From Alphaproteobacteria bacterium MarineAlpha3_Bin3 (GTDB lineage Bacteria > Pseudomonadota > Alphaproteobacteria > Rhodospirillales > Casp-alpha2), in assembly GCA_002938075.1 (NCBI GenBank), contig PTLK01000019.1, positions 1 to 15,563 of the forward strand: a DNA stretch of 15,563 bases, in the 5' to 3' direction. A model generated the notes under the pieces. The model saw nothing but the letters and a program-made list of their open reading frames with translations. It did not search any database and was not told the DNA's origin. The translations under genes were made by a program, and so were the position numbers. Shown piece by piece: positions 1-7,162 of the stretch (within the stretch, counting starts at the first letter, position 1; each line of letters starts with the position of its first letter).

Positions 1-764
1 CCCTCGCAGAAATTGTGGGTCAACGGGGTGATGAAGCCAAGCATGCGCCCGGTCTCCTTGACCTCGACATAGCGCGCCGGGCCGCCGGTCTTGTAGTCGA
101 GGTCGGTGAAGGTGAAGGTCTGCTCCAGCCGTTCGCGGACCTCGGACAGGGGTAGGTATTGTTCCACCCGGTCGCCGCCGATGTCGCCCAGCGGCATGGT
201 CTCGATCAGGGTCATGTCGTAGCCCTCGTCGCCGCACCAGCGGATCAGCGGCTCGATCTCGTCGTCGTTGAAGTTGCGCAGCGCGACGACGTTGATCTTG
301 ATGGCGAGGCCGGCGTCGCGGGCGGCGCGGATGCCTTCCTGCACCTTGCCCAGATCGCCCCAGCGGGTGAGCTTGCGGAATTTGTCGGCGTCGAGGCTGT
401 CCATGGAGATGTTGATGCGCTTGACGCCGCAATCGACCAGCTCGGAGGCGTATTTTGGCAACTGGCTGCCGTTGCTGGTCAGGGTCAGCTCCTTCAAATC
501 GCCGCTTATCAGGAGCCGGGACAGGTTGCGGAAAAGGCTCATGATGTTGCGGCGGACTAGGGGCTCGCCGCCGGTGAGGCGCAGTTTTTTCACCCCCTTG
601 CGGACGAAGGCGGAGCACAGGCGGTCGAGTTCCTCCAGGCTCAGCACGTCAGCCTTGGGCAGGAAGGTCATGTTTTCCGACATGCAATAGACGCAGCGGA
701 AATCGCAGCGGTCGGTCACCGAAACCCTGAGATAGCTTACCTCGCGCCCGAAGGGGTCAATCAT
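1..764 (-). CDS. moaA: GTP 3',8-cyclase MoaA, 3' end cut by window edge
   Basis: This is the radical-SAM enzyme that, with MoaC, turns GTP into cyclic pyranopterin monophosphate, the first step of molybdopterin synthesis, in the cytoplasm. Read on the minus strand from ATG at 764, 254 codons are visible. The protein opens MIDPFGREVSYLRVSVTDRC, giving the radical-SAM cluster motif C20-x3-C24-x2-C27, followed by the SAM-binding LTGGEP. Just before the edge comes GFITPLTHNFCE, the start of the C-terminal second-cluster region, so only about the last 70-80 residues are missing. A ribosome binding site GAGGA lies 5 bases upstream of the ATG and decides the start. The gene follows the polyferredoxin gene by 100 bases on the same strand and probably shares its transcript. 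Those 100 bases hold a possible RNA switch, annotated separately. The family assignment is secure; the link to FDH cofactor supply comes from context. Confidence 0.96.
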   Translation of the reverse strand, partial: MIDPFGREVSYLRVSVTDRCDFRCVYCMSENMTFLPKADVLSLEELDRLCSAFVRKGVKKLRLTGGEPLVRRNIMSLFRNLSRLLISGDLKELTLTSNGSQLPKYASELVDCGVKRINISMDSLDADKFRKLTRWGDLGKVQEGIRAARDAGLAIKINVVALRNFNDDEIEPLIRWCGDEGYDMTLIETMPLGDIGGDRVEQYLPLSEVRERLEQTFTFTDLDYKTGGPARYVEVKETGRMLGFITPLTHNFCE

Positions 765-769
765 TGGAA

Positions 770-826
770 TCCTCGCCTGATGTTTGTCTGTTTTGCTTTT
801 TTTATAATGTAGGCGAGAGACTCGCC
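770..826 (-). promoter_or_regulatory. Possible alternative hairpins controlling the moaA ribosome binding site
   Basis: On the moaA (minus) strand three complementary elements occur in order: GGCGAG (826 to 821), CTCGCC (817 to 812) and GGCGAG (777 to 772). The first two form a 6-bp hairpin with loop TCT. The second and third can instead form a 7-bp stem (CTCGCCT with AGGCGAG) that buries the GAGGA ribosome binding site of moaA. The pairings are exact in the sequence. That they act as a switch is inference. It does not match the molybdenum cofactor riboswitch consensus as far as I can judge by eye. Confidence 0.4.
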
Positions 827-864
827 GTTGTCGCCCCTAAAATCGGTGCGGGTTTTCGCGCCGC

Positions 865-3027
865 TCATCCGCCGTCTCCTTCGCCACTGCCGCCTTCGTC
901 GTCAGGGGGTGCCAAGCCCTTTTCCTTCATGTCCTTGGCCGCCATCTGGCGTAGTTCCTCGCGTTCGCGCAGGTAATCGTCGGTGGTCCGGGGTTTCGGC
1001 CGGGCGCTGCCGGCGAACGGGTGTTCGTCCTCTTCCGCCAGGGCGAAGATCCGACAATCGTCGCACATCTTCAACCGCTCGGTGCCGCCCTTTTCCTGGA
1101 ACATGGGGTGGCCTTCGAGCTTCTTGAGCATGTTCTCGATGGTCGATCGGGTGCCGAACGGCTTGCCGCAGCGGATGCACTCGAACGGCTCCTCCTCCTT
1201 GATCACCTGATATGAGCGTGCCGCCTCCAGGAAACTGAGCCGGGGGACGAGGGTGATGACCTTTTCCGGGCACGTGTTCTTGCACAGGCCGCATTGCACG
1301 CAGGCTTCCTCGGCGAAGCTGAGCTGCGGCTTGTCCTCGTTGTCCTTCAGGGCCCCGGTGGGGCACGCGCCGACGCACGCCAGACACAACGTGCAGCCCT
1401 CGACGTCGACCTCGAGGGTGCCGAAGGGCGCGCCTTCGGGCAGGTCCAGGGTATCGACCTTGTTGGGGGCGGCCTTGTACAGATCCGCCAGGGCCAGGCT
1501 CATCACCGAGCGCTTGCGACCTAGCCCTAAGAAATCGGCGTTGGGCAGGGGGGCCAGCCCATCGAGGCCATAGAGCCGGTCCTCGAGGGCCGCCGGGTCG
1601 GTGTAGTCGACGATGGCGAACCTTTCCTTGCCGTAGCCGAGGCCGTCGAGAACCGCCTCGGCGAGGGCTATTTCAGACTCCAGCCCGGCCTTCTCGTCGG
1701 CTTGCGCCGGGCCGACCAAAACCAGCACCCGTTCGGCCCCGTAGGCCGAAGCCGAAAGCAGGAAATCGAGGCCCACCTGGGTCACCTGGTTAAGCGCGAA
1801 CGGCAGCATGTTGGCCGGCAGGCCGCCGCCTCCCCTGGCCATGGCGTCGATCATCTCGGACCCGAAACCCTGGTCATGGACCAGGATCTGCGGTGCCTTG
1901 GCTTTCTTGCCGCCGGCCGCCAGGTAGGTGCGCAGCACCGTCCTCAGGCGCTGATAAAGCCCGTCGCCGGCCGGCAGCGTATATTTGGCGGCGCCGGTCG
2001 GGCAGACGCTGGCGCAGGTGCCGCAGCCGGCGCAGATATAGGGGTCTAGGGAAACCCGCTCGTTGACCGTATCGGGGGTGATGGCGCCGGTCGGGCAGTG
2101 GTCGATGCAGCGCGTGCACCCGGTGATTCCGGCGCTGAAATGGGCGCAGATGCTTTCGTCGTAGTCAATGTATTGGGGTTTGTCGAACTCGCCGACCATG
2201 TCGGTGAGCTGCAACAGCGCGTCGCCGATGAGCGCCGGGTTGCCAGGGTCGGGGTTGAAATAGCCGTCGCGCTTTTCCGGTGCCGGGAACAGCGGCGTAC
2301 CGCCGCGCAGGTCGAGGATCAAATCGCAGACCGAGGTGCCGGTTTCGCCGGTGCCGTCGAAATTGAGGGATTCGCGGGATGATGCCGAGGCCGCCTGGAA
2401 CGCCTCGATGGTGACCTGGAACTGGCCGAGATGCCCCTCGGCCTGGGTCACACGGCCGGTGAACACCGGCACGTCCATCAACGCCGGCGGCTGGACGCCC
2501 GAGCCGGGCTCCAGGACCACGGTGACGTCGAGCCGCGAGGCGACCTTCTTCGCCGCCTCCAGCGCCCGGTCGTCGTTGCCGATCACCAGCAGCACGCCGC
2601 CAGAGATCATGGTCACCGAGGTCGCCGCCTCGAGGTCGAGGGCGGCCTCGGCCAGGAGCGCTGCCATCTTCGCCGTCATGTCGGTTTTCCGGGGCGATTT
2701 TCCGCTAGCGTCCTTGGACCAGCCGGCCTTTTCGCGGATGTTGATAAATTGGGCGGCCGGGGCGTCTTCGCCCATTTCATCCAGGGTCTCCAGGAACAGG
2801 GGCGCTTCCTGGGTGCAGGCGACGAGAAGCTCCGAGCCCTGGCCGGCGAGGCGCTGAAATTCCTCGATCTGGGTGCGGCAGAGGTGGCTGGCGACGCTGA
2901 GTTCCTCGGCCTTTTTGCCGCCGCCCTTCTTATCGCTGCCCTGGCAGGCCTTGGCCAGCGCCTTGCCGTCAATGGTCATCGTGCCCTCGCAGTTGCATAC
3001 GAGGACTTCTTTGCCGTTTAGCTTCAT
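865..3027 (-). CDS. Polyferredoxin (4Fe-4S protein) of formate dehydrogenase loci, 720 aa
   Basis: This is a large soluble iron-sulfur protein with no signal peptide or membrane segment. The N-terminal third carries scattered cysteines (C11, C13, C28, C50, C71), beginning VLVCNCEGTM. Two ferredoxin regions follow. The first has C304-x2-C307-x3-C311, with C294 a possible fourth ligand, then C332/C335/C338/C342. The second has C545/C548/C551/C555 and C576/C579/C582/C586. A C-terminal pair C617-x2-C620 and C655-x2-C658, with GKPFGT after the first pair, looks like a metal knuckle, and a charged tail ends the protein. ATG at 3027 is chosen because GGGAGGAAGG lies 7 bases upstream. Long ferredoxins of this architecture are known beside DUF3305/DUF3306 and fdh genes in proteobacteria, so a role in FDH electron transfer or maturation is likely. 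The exact partner is unknown. It is divergent from the HTH regulator and followed by moaA. Confidence 0.88.
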   Translation of the reverse strand: MKLNGKEVLVCNCEGTMTIDGKALAKACQGSDKKGGGKKAEELSVASHLCRTQIEEFQRLAGQGSELLVACTQEAPLFLETLDEMGEDAPAAQFINIREKAGWSKDASGKSPRKTDMTAKMAALLAEAALDLEAATSVTMISGGVLLVIGNDDRALEAAKKVASRLDVTVVLEPGSGVQPPALMDVPVFTGRVTQAEGHLGQFQVTIEAFQAASASSRESLNFDGTGETGTSVCDLILDLRGGTPLFPAPEKRDGYFNPDPGNPALIGDALLQLTDMVGEFDKPQYIDYDESICAHFSAGITGCTRCIDHCPTGAITPDTVNERVSLDPYICAGCGTCASVCPTGAAKYTLPAGDGLYQRLRTVLRTYLAAGGKKAKAPQILVHDQGFGSEMIDAMARGGGGLPANMLPFALNQVTQVGLDFLLSASAYGAERVLVLVGPAQADEKAGLESEIALAEAVLDGLGYGKERFAIVDYTDPAALEDRLYGLDGLAPLPNADFLGLGRKRSVMSLALADLYKAAPNKVDTLDLPEGAPFGTLEVDVEGCTLCLACVGACPTGALKDNEDKPQLSFAEEACVQCGLCKNTCPEKVITLVPRLSFLEAARSYQVIKEEEPFECIRCGKPFGTRSTIENMLKKLEGHPMFQEKGGTERLKMCDDCRIFALAEEDEHPFAGSARPKPRTTDDYLREREELRQMAAKDMKEKGLAPPDDEGGSGEGDGG

Positions 3028-3281
3028 CGAGAAGCCTTCCTCCCAGGGGAATGCAGTGGTTGGACCACCGTTCCCAGGTACCGGGGGCCATGCGCCACCC
3101 CGGGCCGACCGTCATTCATTACCAGGCTTTATTTAGGCTACCGGGAACCGTTTGTCCCTCTTTTTTTGTCCCTGTCGCGGCAAATGCCGCTCCCCGCCTC
3201 TTGATTATTTTGTCTCATGAGAGCAGACCGGCGGGAAAAAACACCGTATACTGCAGGTTTATACAGGCAAGGGGACGTTCG
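3028..3281. promoter_or_regulatory. Divergent intergenic region, polyferredoxin / HTH regulator
   Basis: This 254-base divergent region must hold both promoters. Visible structure includes a 14-bp dyad GCGGCA-AA-TGCCGC at 3177-3190. A direct repeat TTTGTCCCT occurs at 3151-3159 and 3165-3173 (14-bp period). Hairpins in the polyferredoxin leader are GTGGT/ACCAC (3056-3068) and CCGGGG/CCCCGG (3081-3103). A -10-like TATACT lies at 3248-3253 ahead of the regulator, and GTATAC/TTATAC half-sites at 3246-3264. No convincing -35 could be paired with it. Which of these sites is the operator is unknown. Confidence 0.4.
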
Positions 3282-4163
3282 TTGAGCCAATTGATGACCA
3301 CCCGCGAGGTCGCCGGATACCTGCGCATCAAGGAGCGCAAGGTCTATGACCTGTTGCGCGGCAAACGCATCCCCAGCACCCGGGTCACCGGCAAGTGGTT
3401 GTTCCCGAAGCACCTGATCGACCAATGGGTGGCCGACGGCACCGAATTTCCGGACCGGGCCATGCCGTCGCCGCCGCCGGTCTTGGCCGGCAGCCACGAC
3501 CCGCTTCTCGAATGGAGCCTGAACGAATCCGGTTGCGGGCTGGCGTTGATGCCGGGCGGCAGCCTCGACGGGCTGGAACGGCTGGCGGCGGGGGAAGCGG
3601 TGATCTGCGGGCTGCACGTGTTTGACCCCGAAAGCGGCGGCTACAACCGGGCCGCGGTAGAACGCACGTTTAAGGGCCTGGACGTGGTGCTGATCGAATG
3701 GGCGTGGCGCGACCAGGGGTTGGTGCTGGCGGCCGGCAACCCGCTCGGCATTACCTCGATCGAGGACCTGAGGGCGAACAAGGCCCGCGTCGTTGCCCGT
3801 CAAGCGGAAGCCGGCAGCCGCATCCTGTTCGATCACCTGCTGGCCGAGGCGGGGACGAAGGCGGCGGACCTGGAGATCCTGGAGAAACCGGCCCGCGGCG
3901 AAACCGACCTCGCGCTTCGGGTGTCGGAAGGTAAGGCCGACGCCGGGCTCGCCGTCGCCTCGGCGGCGCATACCTTCAAGCTCGATTTCCTGAGCCTGCA
4001 CCGGGAACGCTTTGACCTGCTGGTGCGCCGCCGCGACTATTTCGAGGACCCGGTGCAGAAGCTGCTGGCGTTTGCCCGTACCGACGCCTTCGAGGCCCGT
4101 GCCGCCGACATGGCCGGCTACGAAACTTCCGCCCTGGGGAAAGTCGTCTATAACGGGCCGTAG
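3282..4163 (+). CDS. Excisionase-type HTH regulator with PBP-like ligand domain
   Basis: This is a predicted one-component regulator of 293 residues. Residues 4-50 (TTREVAGYLRIKERKVYDLL, then TGKWLFPKHLIDQWV) are a MerR/excisionase-type HTH. From about residue 85 to the end it matches the PBP-like domain (PF12727 type) by pattern: GLALMPGGSLDGLERLAAGE, CGLHVFDPESGGYN, QGLVLAAGNPLGI, SIEDL and RQAEAGSRILFD. That domain is related to oxyanion-binding proteins and is also found fused to MoeA-like proteins, so molybdate, tungstate or molybdopterin is a plausible ligand (inference). The start is taken as TTG at 3282 because AAGGGGA ends 6 bases upstream and the HTH begins immediately; ATG at 3294 would have a poorly spaced site. 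It heads an operon with the tetR-like gene 21 bases downstream and is divergent from the polyferredoxin gene. Confidence 0.85.
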   Translation: MSQLMTTREVAGYLRIKERKVYDLLRGKRIPSTRVTGKWLFPKHLIDQWVADGTEFPDRAMPSPPPVLAGSHDPLLEWSLNESGCGLALMPGGSLDGLERLAAGEAVICGLHVFDPESGGYNRAAVERTFKGLDVVLIEWAWRDQGLVLAAGNPLGITSIEDLRANKARVVARQAEAGSRILFDHLLAEAGTKAADLEILEKPARGETDLALRVSEGKADAGLAVASAAHTFKLDFLSLHRERFDLLVRRRDYFEDPVQKLLAFARTDAFEARAADMAGYETSALGKVVYNGP

Positions 4164-4184
4164 GTTTTTTTTGGGAGGGTTCCC

Positions 4185-4778
4185 GTGGCCACGAAAGCGA
4201 AAACCGGCGTCCAAGACCGCATCCTCAAGGCCGCCCTCGCCATCGCCGGGGAGGAGGGCTGGGCGTCCGCCGGTTTGAGCGCCGTCGCCGCCCGGGCCAA
4301 GGTGCCGGTGTCGGAACTGCGCCGCCATTTCCGGGACACCGACGCCATCGCCGACGCCTGGTTCCGGGTCGGGCTCGACGCCATGCTGGCGCCGCCGCCG
4401 AGGGGATTTTCCCGCCGCCCCGCGGCCGCGCGGCTGGAAATCCTGATGCGGCGCTGGTTCGACGCCCTGGCGCCGCACCGCCGGGTGACGGCGGAGATGC
4501 TGTCGGCGAAGCTGTGGATCTTCCACCCGCACCATTATGTGCCGATGGTATTCAACCTGTCGCGGCTGATCCAGTGGCTGCGCGACCTGGCCGGGCTCGA
4601 CGCCGGGGGACTGCGCAAGCAGATCGAGGAAACCGGCCTGACGGCGTTGTTTCTGGCCACCCTCGCGGTATGGTGCCGGGACGACACGGAAAACCAGGAA
4701 CGGACGCGGGCGTTCCTCAAGCGCCGCCTGGCCCAGGCCGACGGCCTGATGGCGCGGCTGTTCGCGGGCAAGCAATGA
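4185..4778 (+). CDS. TetR-type regulator (HTH plus COQ9-like C-terminus)
   Basis: This is a 197-residue protein with a TetR-type N-terminal HTH: RILKAALAIAGEEGWASAGL, then SAVAARAKVPVSELRRHFRD, about residues 13-55. The C-terminal half (HHYVPMVFNLSRLIQWLRD and ERTRAFLKRRLAQADGLM) resembles TetR-like proteins close to the COQ9 family in alphaproteobacteria, so a lipid-binding or small-ligand fold is possible. No ligand can be named. The start is GTG with GGGAGGG five bases upstream. It sits 21 bases after the HTH/PBP regulator, and its TGA overlaps the ATG of the cupin gene (ATGA), which indicates translational coupling. The target may be its own operon, but nothing in the sequence proves it. 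Confidence 0.8.
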   Translation: MATKAKTGVQDRILKAALAIAGEEGWASAGLSAVAARAKVPVSELRRHFRDTDAIADAWFRVGLDAMLAPPPRGFSRRPAAARLEILMRRWFDALAPHRRVTAEMLSAKLWIFHPHHYVPMVFNLSRLIQWLRDLAGLDAGGLRKQIEETGLTALFLATLAVWCRDDTENQERTRAFLKRRLAQADGLMARLFAGKQ

Positions 4779-5307
4779 AGATCAACGCCGATCTCACCAA
4801 ACGCGCCGAGGTCCATACCCCGAACATACCCACGGCGGCGGCGAGGAGTTTCTGGTCCTCGACGGCGTCTTTTCCGACGAAGACGGCGATTACCCGGCCG
4901 GCACCTACGTCCGCCACCCCGTCGGCACCAGCCATTCGGCCTGGAGCGACGAGGGCCGCGAGATCCTGGTCAAGCTGATGCAGATGGACCCCGCCGACAG
5001 CAAGAAGGTTGTCCTCGACACCGACGCCCTTGACTGGCAACCGGGCCCCGAGGCCGGGGTCGACATCAAGCCGCTGCACGAATTCGGCGACGAGAAGGTG
5101 ATGCTGATGCGCATCCTGGCCGGGACCCGGATAGCGCGCCACCGCCACGAGGCCGGCACCGAGCTGTTCGTCCTCGACGGCACCCTTGCCGATGAAGACG
5201 GAACCTATGGCAAAGGCGCCTGGCAGCGCCAGCCGGCGGGCAGTGTCCACGAGCCGTTCTCGGAACAGGGCTGCGTCTTTTACGTCAAGAAGGGTCACTT
5301 CGTTTGA
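4775..5307 (+). pseudogene. ChrR-like double-cupin gene broken by internal deletion and frameshift
   Basis: The N-terminal fragment starts at ATG 4775, overlapping the tetR stop, and reads MKINADLTKRAEVHT, the usual start of ChrR-like cupins. After about 15 codons the homologous reading continues one frame away as EHTHGGGEEFLVLDG, FSDEDGDYPAGTYVRHP and a second cupin (ARHRHEAGTELFVLDG) ending GCVFYVKKGHFV at 5307. From memory of the family, roughly 45 residues normally separate these two parts, so an internal segment has been lost out of frame. The junction has a 7-base direct repeat CATACCC (4814-4820 and 4825-4831), consistent with a slippage deletion. The original frame stops at 4978. ChrR-type cupins bind a metal through such His/Glu motifs. 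A sequencing or assembly error is an alternative explanation. Confidence 0.7.
4978..5307 (+). CDS. Residual cupin ORF, 109 aa (C-terminal part of the broken cupin gene)
   Basis: If the cupin gene is truly frameshifted, this is the longest ORF that could still be made from the C-terminal part. It covers the linker and the complete second cupin motif (RHRHEAGTELFVLDGTLADE, with HEPFSEQGCVFYVKKGHF at the end). Metal-binding His and Glu residues of this second cupin are intact. No good ribosome binding site precedes ATG 4978 or ATG 4984, so independent translation is doubtful. The same frame is open upstream and carries the first cupin motif but has no start codon there. Confidence 0.45.
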   Translation: MQMDPADSKKVVLDTDALDWQPGPEAGVDIKPLHEFGDEKVMLMRILAGTRIARHRHEAGTELFVLDGTLADEDGTYGKGAWQRQPAGSVHEPFSEQGCVFYVKKGHFV

Positions 5308-5336
5308 GTGCCGCACTATTAAGGAGAATAAAGAAT

Positions 5337-5630
5337 ATGGCCGCCTACATCGTCACTCAGATAGAAATCACCGACCCCGAGACCTTCGAGACCTACCGCG
5401 CCCAGGTGCCGCCGATCCTGGAAAAATACGGTGGCGAATTCATCGTCCGCGGCGGCGATAGGGAGGTGCTGGAAGGCGACTGGCCGTGGTCCCGGATGGT
5501 GATCCTGAAATTCCCCGATAGGGAAGCGGCCAAGGCCTGGCACGCCTCGGCCGAATACCAAGGCCCGAAGGCGCTGCGCCAGGCGGCGTCGAAGGCCAAC
5601 ATGATCGTCGTCGACGGGGTCAAGTTTTGA
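5337..5630 (+). CDS. DUF1330 family protein, 97 aa
   Basis: This is a small ferredoxin-like-fold (dimeric alpha/beta barrel) protein of the DUF1330 family. It opens MAAYIVTQIEITDPETFETY and has the family features RAQVPPILEKYGGEFIVRGG, a central EGDWPWSRMVILKFPD and the helix AAKAWHASAEYQ. The length of 97 residues is typical. The start is ATG 5337 with AAGGAG ten bases upstream; an upstream in-frame start at 5304 would overlap the cupin gene and lacks support. Family members have no settled biochemical function. It lies 29 bases after the cupin gene and 36 before the NHL gene, so it is probably in the same operon. No link to FDH is evident. Confidence 0.9.
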   Translation: MAAYIVTQIEITDPETFETYRAQVPPILEKYGGEFIVRGGDREVLEGDWPWSRMVILKFPDREAAKAWHASAEYQGPKALRQAASKANMIVVDGVKF

Positions 5631-5666
5631 AGCCCGCCCCGCTGCCCGCAACGGACGGCGGGCCGC

Positions 5667-6320
5667 TTGTCAGGCCGCTATGGCGCCGATGATATCTTTG
5701 TATTCGGCCTCGGCGGCGTACCGCTCAGGACCGTCGGCGGGGCGGGATCGTGGCCGGATGAATTCAAGGCCCCCCGGGGGGGCGCCGTCGCCGCCAATGG
5801 CGATCTCTATGTCGCCGACTTCTACAACCATAGGGTCCAGTGCCTGCGCCCCGACGGCACCTTCGTCCGCCTGTGGGGAACGACGGGAAAAGTCGGGATC
5901 GGGGCCGGCGCCTTCAACTACCCGACCGACGTGGCGCTCGGGCCTAAGGGCACTCTCTACGTCGCCGACGGCTACAACGACCGCATCCAGGCCTTCGGCG
6001 TCGACGGACGTTTCCTGGGCAAGTGGGGCGGGCCGTTCGCGGCCAACATCTGGGGCCCGTTCCGGGGCTGGTTCGTCACCGTCACCGGGCTCGCCGTGGA
6101 CGGGGCCGGCAATGTCTTTGCCGCCGACTTCTACAATCACCGGGTGCAGAAATTCAGCCCCGACGGCGCGTTTTTGACCGCCTTCGGGGACAAGGGTGAA
6201 GGGCCCGAGCGGTTGACGTACGCCATGGGCGTGGCGGTGGCCGCCGACGGCTCGGTGTTCGTCACCGACTTCGGCAACCACCGGATCACCAAGTGGCGGC
6301 CGGGGAAAACCGGCGGCTAA
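5667..6320 (+). CDS. NHL-repeat beta-propeller protein, 217 aa
   Basis: This protein is built almost wholly from four NHL repeats. Their cores read GDLYVADFYNHRVQCLRPDG, GTLYVADGYNDRIQAFGVDG, GNVFAADFYNHRVQKFSPDG and GSVFVTDFGNHRITKWRPG, spaced 50-75 residues apart. NHL repeats form propellers that bind protein or other ligands; no catalytic residues are identified. The likely start is TTG 5667, with only a weak GC-rich site upstream and no signal peptide, although many NHL proteins are exported, so the N-terminus is uncertain. The gene is in the same frame as the DUF1330 gene, separated by its TGA and 12 sense codons. It ends only 5 bases from the tupA stop on the other strand. A C6G6 run near 5770 is a risk spot for sequencing error. 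Confidence 0.8.
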   Translation: MSGRYGADDIFVFGLGGVPLRTVGGAGSWPDEFKAPRGGAVAANGDLYVADFYNHRVQCLRPDGTFVRLWGTTGKVGIGAGAFNYPTDVALGPKGTLYVADGYNDRIQAFGVDGRFLGKWGGPFAANIWGPFRGWFVTVTGLAVDGAGNVFAADFYNHRVQKFSPDGAFLTAFGDKGEGPERLTYAMGVAVAADGSVFVTDFGNHRITKWRPGKTGG

Positions 6321-6325
6321 GTCCC

Positions 6326-7162
6326 CTACCTCCCCGCGTTCGGAAAGAACGCCTGCCGGCCCTCGATCCTGTAGGCCCCGATGGCGGCCTGGCCTTCCGC
6401 CCCCAGCACCCAGTCGATGAAGGCTTGCGCCTCCTTTACCTTCACGTGGGGATGCCTCTTCGGGTTGACCAGGATGATGCCGTAATGGTTGAACAGCCGC
6501 TTGTCGCCCTCGACGAGGATTTTCAAGGCGCCTTTGTTGCTGAACTTCAGCCACGTCGCCCGGTCGGTCAGGACGTAGGCGTTCATGGCGCTGGCGGTGT
6601 TCAGGGTCGCCCCCATGCCGGCCCCCGTCTCCCGGTACCACGAGCCCGAGGCCGCCTTCGGGTCGGCGCCCGACGCCTTCCATAAAAACAGTTCCTTCTT
6701 ATGCGTGCCGCTGTCGTCGCCCCGCGAGGCAAACGCCGCCTTGGCCCCGGCGATTTTCGAAAGCGCCTCGGCGATGTCCTCCTCCCCGCCGACAACCGCC
6801 GGGTCACTCTCCGGCCCCAGCAGGACGAAGTCGTTGACCATGACGTCGAAGCGCCTGATCCCGAAGCCGTCGGCGACGAATTTCTCCTCCGATGCCTTGT
6901 GGTGGACGAACAGCACGTCGGCGTCGCCGTTCCTAGCCAGACGAACCGCCTGTCCGGTGCCGACGGCGATGACGCGGACCGTGATACCCGTCTTGGTGGT
7001 GAACCGGGGCAGGATGTAGTCGTAGAGGCCTGAGTTCTGGGTCGAGGTGGTCGAGGCGACGGTGATGAACGTTTCCGCCGCCGCCGGACCGGCTCCATGC
7101 GCGGCATAAACAAGCGCCCCCAATACCATTGCCATTTCCGTCATCAGCCTTTTCATCGTCAT
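6326..7162 (-). CDS. tupA: Tungstate ABC transporter substrate-binding protein TupA
   Basis: This is the periplasmic binding protein of the TupABC tungstate importer. It has a Sec signal peptide (MKRLMTEMAMVLGALVYAAH, predicted cleavage after GPAAA) and then the family signature ASTTSTQNSGLYDYILPRF, whose Ser/Thr residues help form the oxyanion pocket in TupA proteins. Further family motifs are VGTGQAVRLARNGDADVLFV, SRGDDSGTHKKE, AYVLTDRATW and LFNHYGIILVNP. ATG 7162 overlaps the stop of the ATPase gene (ATGA). ATG 7156 has a better spaced AGAAGG (8 bases) and is an equally good start; the mature protein is unchanged. The length (about 278 residues) fits the family. TupA strongly prefers tungstate over molybdate in characterised cases; selectivity here is inferred. 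Confidence 0.93.
   Translation of the reverse strand: MTMKRLMTEMAMVLGALVYAAHGAGPAAAETFITVASTTSTQNSGLYDYILPRFTTKTGITVRVIAVGTGQAVRLARNGDADVLFVHHKASEEKFVADGFGIRRFDVMVNDFVLLGPESDPAVVGGEEDIAEALSKIAGAKAAFASRGDDSGTHKKELFLWKASGADPKAASGSWYRETGAGMGATLNTASAMNAYVLTDRATWLKFSNKGALKILVEGDKRLFNHYGIILVNPKRHPHVKVKEAQAFIDWVLGAEGQAAIGAYRIEGRQAFFPNAGR

Noticed and set aside
812..826. Rho-independent terminator after the polyferredoxin gene
   Set aside because: The hairpin exists, but on the gene's strand it is followed by an A-rich stretch, not a T-run. On the other strand there is no gene to terminate.
3138..4775. 545-residue open frame on the minus strand
   Set aside because: It is antisense to the HTH/PBP and TetR genes, whose products match families. 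The translation is Arg/Gln/His/Pro-rich low-complexity, typical of GC-rich shadow frames.
5670..6683. 337-residue minus-strand frame across the NHL gene and tupA end
   Set aside because: It covers the NHL repeats in antisense and the tupA end in the wrong frame. Composition is shadow-like.
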